Of a DNA stretch of 10,752 bases, positions 1 to 6,300 are shown piece after piece. The notes under the pieces are model-generated. The model searched no databases. It was not told the DNA's origin and worked only from the letters and a program-made list of their open reading frames with translations. This stretch comes from Saprospiraceae bacterium (GTDB lineage: Bacteria; Bacteroidota; Bacteroidia; Chitinophagales; Saprospiraceae), in the NCBI GenBank assembly GCA_020850025.1, contig JADZFI010000283.1:1-10752 (forward strand), in the 5' to 3' direction. The translations under genes were made by a program, and so were the position numbers. The stretch's first letter is position 1. Each line of letters starts with the position of its first letter.

Positions 1-951
1 CAGCTCCGCCACCGTAGCCGTGTTCAGGTTGATTTTTCTAACCCCGGCAATGCCTACCCTGAGCCAGGGCCGAATTTGCTGAAAAACAGAATCAGGCAAA
101 CTGCGCATCTCGGCTACCTGTTCCAGAGATTGGAACCCACCCAACTTCTCCCGATATTGCACCAGTTGTTTTGCGCGCACGGCTCCGATACCTGGCAAAG
201 TTTTTAACTGCTCCTCCCCTGCCATATTGATATCCATGGCTACGGGGGCGACCACCTCTTTGGTCATCTTTGGCAGGGCAACGAAGGATTCATCGAGCGG
301 GAATTGTGCAAAGGGAATGATCCGATCAAAATCCTCAGCGCTCAGGGCGTACATCTTTTTAAGGTCTTCCGGTTTTCTGAACTTGCCGCCTTTGACACGG
401 TAATTCAGTATGCTTTTCACGCTGGCGGAGGGCAGCCCCAGCCTGAAAAGCTCCGCTTCGCTCACGGTATTCGGATCAAAAGCAACTAAATCGGCCGGTG
501 CGGGCTCCTTTAGAGTGGCTGCTGGCTCCTTCTCTGCGGCTTCATTCATGCCTATCTGTATCCAGGGGCGCAATCGGTGGAATGTTTCCTCAGGCAGGCC
601 CCATATTTTTCCAAAATCTTCAGGCTGCCGAAAGGCCCCGCCCTTATTTCGGTATTTTAGGATGGTGACTGCCTGCTTTTGCGTCAGCCCAAGCTGAACA
701 AAGTCCGATTCAGTGGCTGTATTGGGATCGAAGTAAAAAAGTCCTTGTGGAGTCATTGCGGGCGGCCCGGCCTTTTCGGAAGCCTCTAGCTCTGCCTTAA
801 AGGCTGAAAAGTCTGTAGCCCCGCGATCCGGTGCATACAGGCGCAGCATGGCCGGCATACACAGGGTAGCCGCGGCCAATACAAACAGTGCCAGTGTTCC
901 ATGCCGTTCAGAACGGGTAAATCGCAGATAGTTGAACCATTGGGTTTTCAT
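1..951 (-). CDS. ComEA-like helix-hairpin-helix (HhH) protein, membrane-anchored; 3' end outside window
   Basis: The frame is open from the ATG at 951 to base 1, giving 317 codons, with the C-terminus beyond the window. A short basic N-terminus is followed by one hydrophobic segment (about residues 18-40), suggesting an inner-membrane anchor. Repeated HhH units follow at about residues 74-133, 158-216 and 240-300, and a fourth begins at about 307 (INLNTATVAEL). Units 1 and 2 open with FDPNT and have LGL in the hairpin; unit 3 has the canonical LPGIG hairpin followed by VRAKQLVQYRE. HhH units bind DNA backbone without sequence specificity, and ComEA is the DNA receptor of natural transformation. 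The gene lies 16 bp downstream of comEC on the same strand, which supports a role in DNA uptake. It is longer than classical ComEA, as multi-HhH Bacteroidota homologues are. No Shine-Dalgarno sequence is visible. The family call is firm; the competence role is inferred. Confidence 0.9.
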   Translation of the reverse strand, partial: MKTQWFNYLRFTRSERHGTLALFVLAAATLCMPAMLRLYAPDRGATDFSAFKAELEASEKAGPPAMTPQGLFYFDPNTATESDFVQLGLTQKQAVTILKYRNKGGAFRQPEDFGKIWGLPEETFHRLRPWIQIGMNEAAEKEPAATLKEPAPADLVAFDPNTVSEAELFRLGLPSASVKSILNYRVKGGKFRKPEDLKKMYALSAEDFDRIIPFAQFPLDESFVALPKMTKEVVAPVAMDINMAGEEQLKTLPGIGAVRAKQLVQYREKLGGFQSLEQVAEMRSLPDSVFQQIRPWLRVGIAGVRKINLNTATVAEL

Positions 952-967
952 GGGTAATATGTAGCGT

Positions 968-3049
968 TTAGTGATGAAAATGTTTGAGCAACCATGCTCC
1001 ATTTTGTCTGATATCATACCAGGGCTTGTCCAGCCGGACACAGGCCTCCTGCCAACGGTTTGACTGACTCCTGGAATTGGTGGCATCGAAAATGGCCAGC
1101 TCAAAAAGACCGCCGATATGGGCCTTTCTGGCACTTTGCGACAAAATACCCACATCAGTTCTGACGATGGGCACGGGATGAAGGGTGTCTATAAATACCA
1201 GGCGAATATCATGGAACTGCACATAAGGCCCGCGGACGAACAGGTGTCGGCCTTCGTATTCCAGGCTGTCGGACGGAGAAAGCCGGATTCCCTTGCGCAC
1301 GCCACAGGCAGTACGGTAGGCCTGCGCTGCGTAGTTTTCCTGTTTTTCATTGAGCTGGCTTGAAATTGTTATCAGTTGCTCCCCGTCCATAATATCCACC
1401 AGGCGACCGTTTCTGACATGGTACACCACCAGCTGCGCCTGGCGTTGATGTTGCCAGGTAGCCACGCTCTGTTGCACTCCCCAAAGGATCAACACCCCCG
1501 CCAGGCCCATCAGCCATTTGCCCCGGCGGGTAGCCAAAGCTGCGCCTCCAAATGCCAGCCCCAGGAAGATCAGGGGTAAAAACCAGTTGGGCACCCAGAT
1601 GTCGCGCACCACAGCGCCCGGAAGCTCCTGAATCCAGAAAATGGCCTTGTTCATGCCCCAGAGCATGTAATTCAGCAAAAATCCAAGCGCTTGCGCCAGT
1701 TGGTCAGACAATGCGTCCAGCAGCACCAGCAGAGCACCTCCCCAGAGAAAAACAGCGCCCACCAGTACCACCACCCAGCCCGACAACCAGAAGTACACCG
1801 GAAACTGATGAAAATAATACAGCGTAAGCGGCAGGGTGCCCAATTGCGCCGATACGCCCACCAGCAGCACCTTCAGGGGCTCGTCGAGCCAGCGCGACAT
1901 GGGTGGAAACATTTTGTAAAACCTCGGATAAAAAAACACCATGCCCGCCACGGCTGAGTAGGAAAGCTGAAAACCCACATCGAACAACAAATACGGGTTG
2001 TACAACAGCAACAGCAGGGCCGAGGCTGCCAGCACATTCCAGGCTGAAGCTTCCCGCCAAAGGAGCCGGCCGAATAAATACACACTGAACATCACCGATG
2101 CCCGGAGCACCGATGCCGTGGCCCCGGTGAGCAGGGTAAAAGCCCAAATGGCGGCAAGTATCAACCCGGTTTCTATGGCCCGCCCGCCATTTCCGCGCAG
2201 TTGGAGTCGGCCAACGAGGAACATCAGCCCCACATACAACATCCCGATATGGGTGCCAGATACTGCCAGGGCGTGCATGGAGCCTGTTTCTGCGTAAGCG
2301 GTGCGGAGTTCGTCGGAAAGATCTTCCGTGTACCCCACCAGCAAGGCGCAGGCCACTGCATATTCTGTTGTTTCCGGAAAATATCGCTGCAATATGCCCA
2401 GTAGCCGACTCCGGGCGCTGTAAGCGGTTTCCCAGGCCGCCCAACCCTGATGCGAGGCCAGCAGCCGAAGGGAATCTGGTTTTACAAACGCCTGATAATG
2501 AATGTTCTTATAATGAAGATACCGGCGATAGTCGAACGCTTCCGGGTTTTTGGGGCCCTCCGTCGGTGCAGGACTGGCCTGGAACAGGATCCGATTGCCA
2601 TAACGCAGACTATCGGCACAGGGTCCGGGCTCCAGCAACAGCATCATGTTGCCGCTCGCGGTTTGAAGGGTGTCGGAACCGGCCAAACACAGGGCTTCTA
2701 TCCTGACCGGCACTTTCACCTTTTTCCCCTGGGAAGGCGCTTCGTAAACAACGCCTATCCATTGCCGGCCGGTGTTCAATTGCGCCCTGAAATGATGTTC
2801 CTGCCGCAGTTCATGATGTCGGATAAAATGATGATACCCGAAGGCCAGGAGCAGCAAATGCAGGTAAACGCCATAGAGCCATCTCCAACGGTAGGAAAAT
2901 GCCCTGAGGGAAAGCAGAACACCCAGGGCAAACCAGACAAACAAGACAGTCTGCAAGCTTGTAACCGGCGCATCCAGCCAGTTGGCGAGACCCAAACCGG
3001 CGACGAACGGAATTAACAGGCGGAGGCAGGGAACCTCGTGCGGATTCAT
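968..3049 (-). CDS. comEC: ComEC/Rec2-family competence protein (DNA-uptake channel)
   Basis: This is a polytopic inner-membrane protein of 693 residues from the ATG at 3049. ComEC forms the channel that carries single-stranded DNA into the cytoplasm during transformation. Residues 1-85 hold about three membrane segments. Residues 86-191 are a soluble OB-fold/DUF4131-like region ending in the family motif NPEAFDYRRYL (168-178). The Competence core spans about 205-490 and carries GSMHALAVSGTHIG (256-269) and DVGFQLSYSAVAG (357-369). The soluble tail (about 536-693) sits where other ComECs have a metallo-beta-lactamase domain, but it has no HxHxDH metal motif. The frame extends to a GTG at 3106, but a promoter-like -7 element at 3094-3101 lies downstream of that codon, and the ATG version begins MNPHEVPCLRLLIPF as relatives typically do, so I chose 3049. 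The HhH gene follows after 16 bp. Confidence 0.93.
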   Translation of the reverse strand: MNPHEVPCLRLLIPFVAGLGLANWLDAPVTSLQTVLFVWFALGVLLSLRAFSYRWRWLYGVYLHLLLLAFGYHHFIRHHELRQEHHFRAQLNTGRQWIGVVYEAPSQGKKVKVPVRIEALCLAGSDTLQTASGNMMLLLEPGPCADSLRYGNRILFQASPAPTEGPKNPEAFDYRRYLHYKNIHYQAFVKPDSLRLLASHQGWAAWETAYSARSRLLGILQRYFPETTEYAVACALLVGYTEDLSDELRTAYAETGSMHALAVSGTHIGMLYVGLMFLVGRLQLRGNGGRAIETGLILAAIWAFTLLTGATASVLRASVMFSVYLFGRLLWREASAWNVLAASALLLLLYNPYLLFDVGFQLSYSAVAGMVFFYPRFYKMFPPMSRWLDEPLKVLLVGVSAQLGTLPLTLYYFHQFPVYFWLSGWVVVLVGAVFLWGGALLVLLDALSDQLAQALGFLLNYMLWGMNKAIFWIQELPGAVVRDIWVPNWFLPLIFLGLAFGGAALATRRGKWLMGLAGVLILWGVQQSVATWQHQRQAQLVVYHVRNGRLVDIMDGEQLITISSQLNEKQENYAAQAYRTACGVRKGIRLSPSDSLEYEGRHLFVRGPYVQFHDIRLVFIDTLHPVPIVRTDVGILSQSARKAHIGGLFELAIFDATNSRSQSNRWQEACVRLDKPWYDIRQNGAWLLKHFHH

Positions 3050-3093
3050 TTGGCATTTTTCCTTGGGGGCTAAGGGTGAAACAATTCTGTCAT

Positions 3094-3125
3094 CAAAATT
3101 AACCACATTTCAATCGGATTTGCAA
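3094..3125 (-). promoter_or_regulatory. Bacteroidota-type promoter for the comEC-HhH operon
   Basis: On the minus strand, TAATTTTG (3101-3094) matches the Bacteroidota -7 consensus TAnnTTTG exactly. A TTG at 3125-3123 lies 21 nt upstream as a -33 element, within or just beyond the usual spacing. Transcription would start near 3087, about 38 nt before the ATG at 3049 and downstream of the GTG at 3106. The match is by eye; such AT-rich octamers also occur by chance. Confidence 0.5.
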
Positions 3126-3168
3126 GGGGTCTGCTGAAAAATTTCAAGTGTAATCAGATATCATCCAT

Positions 3169-3176
3169 TAAATTTG
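3169..3176 (+). promoter_or_regulatory. Possible -7 promoter element for the giant secreted protein
   Basis: TAAATTTG is a perfect match to the Bacteroidota -7 consensus TAnnTTTG. No clean TTG lies at the -33 distance; GTG at 3148-3150, 18 nt upstream, is the nearest candidate. If used, it gives a start near 3183 and a 5' leader of about 175 nt before the ATG at 3358, which is long. No better -7 match lies closer to the gene. Confidence 0.35.
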
Positions 3177-3198
3177 ATTGCTGTAGCGTTAAGTTGAC

Positions 3199-3217
3199 GG
3201 ATGCACCCATCCTTTTT
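3199..3217 (+). promoter_or_regulatory. Small hairpin with T-run in the putative leader
   Basis: GGATG (3199-3203) and CATCC (3208-3212) can form a 5-bp stem with a 4-nt loop, followed directly by five Ts (3213-3217). This resembles a minimal intrinsic terminator or attenuator placed just after the proposed transcription start. The stem is short and could be coincidental. Confidence 0.2.
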
Positions 3218-3232
3218 CCGGTATTTGGCGTC

Positions 3233-3331
3233 ATGAAAAAGAAGTACAGGTACAATGAAGGCAACTGGACGTCATTTAACCAGTTTGCGCTGCACCGTTG
3301 CAGGAGCCATGCTTACATTGGTGGCCGGTAA
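3233..3331 (+). CDS. Doubtful 32-residue small ORF in the leader
   Basis: An ATG at 3233 opens 32 codons ending in TAA at 3329-3331, 26 nt before the start of the giant gene. The peptide begins MKKKYRYNEGNW and is basic and aromatic, with no signal peptide or recognised motif. A TTTG sits just upstream, but no Shine-Dalgarno sequence does. It could be a leader peptide, a small protein, or an open frame by chance. I do not recognise it, and nothing beyond its position supports it. Confidence 0.15.
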   Translation: MKKKYRYNEGNWTSFNQFALHRCRSHAYIGGR

Positions 3332-3357
3332 AAACATACACAACTACTTCAGTCAGA

Positions 3358-6300
3358 ATGAAACAACTTTCACTCGCCTTAACCTTATGGTGTTTTGCAA
3401 CTGGATTATTTGCGCAAAACCTGGTTATTTCTACCCAGAATCCGGACGGATTATACGTTTGTGGCAATGATCAGATAACCATCACCCTGCAAAACGGCGC
3501 CGGACCTGCAGCTACCAACCTGAATACCATTATCAACTTCCCTGCCGGCATTACCTACCTGCCGGGCACAGTGACCGGGGCTACTGAAAGTAATATCTCC
3601 AATCTGAATGCGCCGGTTTTCACCCTGGCAGATCTGGCTGGCGGCGGCTCCGCCAGTTTCACACTGAGTGTAACGGCAAGTTGCGCGCTGGTGGATGCCA
3701 TCAATAACCAGCAACTGTTTTCCAACACTATCGTTGCCACCTATGCCGGCGGCAGCGTACAGTCTATTTCCAACCTGTATCCGGTGGAAACAGGCTTTGT
3801 CAATATCTCCAACATCTCTCCGCCCGCTACCACGGCCACCAAGGGCGATGTGATCATGCGCAGCATTACCCTCAAAAACACCCGAACCGGCCCCATCCAG
3901 TCGCTGCGTTTCACAGATGCGCATTTTCCGGGCATCAGCATATCGCTCGAAGGGGGTATCAATCAGACCAACGTGCCTACCCTCTTCAGTGCAGAGGTGC
4001 CGGGCAGCTTTTTCGCCTCTGTAGGCAATGGCGACAACTTCCTGGATTTCAACGAAGAAATAACGCTGGTGGAAAAGGTCACCATTGAAGATTGCGGGAT
4101 ACCAACGTTCACCAACCAATCGCTGATCATCATTGGCTGGGGATGCAACAACAGCAGTTGCCAGCAGGACAGTATTTCCGGACTCATTACCATTTTACCC
4201 ACCACACAAAATCCCAACCTTTCTTTTGAGCCGATTTACGCCGCGCCAACTAGTCAGTGCGGCGGCATCCCTGCCGTTCAGGAAATCCTGATCATCAACA
4301 ATGGAGAACTGCCTGCTGTCAATGTATTGGTAAATCCGTACACCTTAGACACCGCCATCCATGCCATCGACCAAAATTCCTTCCAGTGGAACAACGGCTC
4401 TGGCTGGCAATCGCTTTCGGCCATAAACAGCTTACCAACCGTTTTAAATTCGTGCAACAATCCCAATTACTCCCTCGACGTACTGGTGAGCGTGCCGGAG
4501 ATCTTACCCGGAGATACGGTACGACTGCAGTTCAGCACCTACTATTGTGAGCCGGTTTGCGGCGGACTCCTCCCGCGCATGCGGGTGGGGTACAATTACT
4601 TTAAGGCTTGTCCGCCCAACGTACCGGTTGGCTCCAGATTCGATATGTTTCCGGACACCGCCTTCCTGAACGTCAGGGCCGGAACCATTTACAATCTGGA
4701 AAACTGCCTGCAGGATGGGGAAACTTATTCGCTCAAGTATTGGGTGAAATCCGGCCGTTTAATCCAGGATACCGGGTATTTGCAGGTACAATTTGAGATC
4801 CCTTTAGGTTTCGACTGGGACCCCGACTGCCCCTTTACGCTCGACGGGCAGAGCCCCTTGAGTTCCGGAATAGTGAACAATGGCGATGGCTCCAGCACCG
4901 TCAGAATGGTATTTGACCTGCCCTTCAGCCAGGATTCGGTGAGTTCGGATTTTTGCCTGCGCTATCACTGCGAACAAAACATGCCCTGCGAATCGGATGT
5001 GGCCAATGTACCGCCACGCGGGTTGGATTACACCGTTTTTCCTCCGCCTACTGATTGTGGCGGCTGTAGGTTGAAGCTCAATGCCTTGTCCATGGTTTCG
5101 GTGACACCCAACGACCCCATCAACTGCGCCATTACCTACTGCGATGAATTTATTCTGGTAGTGGATAATCAATGCGACACTACCGGAGGAGGTGGCGGCG
5201 GTGGTGGCGGAATTGGCGGTGGCAACAATAGTCTGGTGCTGGATTTTGATTCCTACCGCACCAATTACGGGGTTCAGGATAACAACGACGATCGCAAGGC
5301 CGATAATCTCAACCTCGCCAATGCTCCCGGCGTGCGCCGCGACCGTTTTCTGGTGGGCGATACCTTGCGCACAGAGTTGCGGGCTTTTGTGAGCGAGGGA
5401 ACTGTAACGGGACTGAATTTCCGCCTGTTCCTGGAATCCTGGCTCAGCGATTTCGACACCCTGGACGGCGATGAATACGATATTGGCGCCGGCAAGCTCC
5501 TGTTTGCCAACTACGATACCACCAGTTTCGTGGGGGCGCAAATACGCATCAAAACAGCCGGTGGGCAGCAGTATGTTTGCCCCTTAGATCTTCCGCAAAT
5601 CCGTTCGGACCAGCACAGTAGTCAGGTGGCAGAGCCTAATAGTCGTCCGCCCCAGATTGTTGATGTGGGCAGCAATATGTTCCACCAGTTCAATATTGGT
5701 CTGGATACTCTGGTGTGTTTGCCGCAGGGTTTTGCCCTGTCGGAGGGTGATTCCCTGATTTTCACGGCCGATTTCAAGTTTGAAAACAACTTTACACCCT
5801 TAGGCGCCAATTCCCCGCCGCTGATCAATTTCCGGAATTCCATTTGCGATACCGATAAAACCTATTCCTGGAAACTGTCGAATTTCTGCACTGAAAAAGC
5901 GCTTGGCCAGTTTTCCGGTTATCTGGAATCTATAGACCCCAATGCACATCGCATTGAGCCCTGTGCGCAAAGCACCGAAATATCGCCATTCCGGTACAAT
6001 ATGCGCATTGCCCGGGCCAATATGTTCCCCTTTGAAGTGCGGCGATTATCCACCGTCACCCAATATACTTATTCGCTGCCCACCTCTGTGGCATTAGTGG
6101 AATCCAGGCTGAACTACCTGCGTTTGCAGGATAATGTGCAACTGTTTGGCGTCACCCCGATTACGCCGGGGTTTGGAGGCGACTCCCTTTCGCTGAACCT
6201 GACGCCCTTCTTTACCGATTTGCTGGATGAAGGGTATAATTTCGAGATCAGCACCCGGTTCGACACTACCTGTGGCTATGATGGCACACAATTCGGGCGT

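Larger units (their letters stand above)
3050..3357. other. Divergent intergenic region between comEC and the giant secreted protein
   Basis: These 308 bases separate two divergently transcribed genes. They hold an outward-facing promoter-like element for each side, a small GC stem followed by five Ts (3199-3217), and a doubtful 32-codon ORF (3233-3331). The region is more AT-rich than its flanks, particularly at about 3090-3190. I see no RNA gene, repeat array or known riboswitch. Confidence 0.7.

Noticed and set aside
410..697. Plus-strand open frame (95 codons) within the HhH gene region
   Set aside because: It is antisense to three recognisable HhH units whose frame is open across the whole 951 bases.
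1704..2444. Long minus-strand open frame (246 codons) overlapping comEC
   Set aside because: It is an alternative frame of the comEC coding strand; the comEC frame carries all the recognisable family motifs, and this one encodes an Arg/Gly-rich product with no domain.
3298..3357. Upstream 20-codon extension of the giant protein from a TTG codon
   Set aside because: It would bury the signal peptide behind a polar, non-conserved stretch; the ATG at 3358 gives a standard secretion signal.
3451..4119. Minus-strand open frame (222 codons) opposite the giant gene
   Set aside because: It lies wholly antisense to a well-supported coding frame and has no recognisable domain; GC-rich coding DNA often leaves such frames open.
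4804..5541. Minus-strand open frame (245 codons) opposite the giant gene
   Set aside because: Same reason: antisense to the signal-peptide/CHU_C protein, no domain, no promoter-like element.
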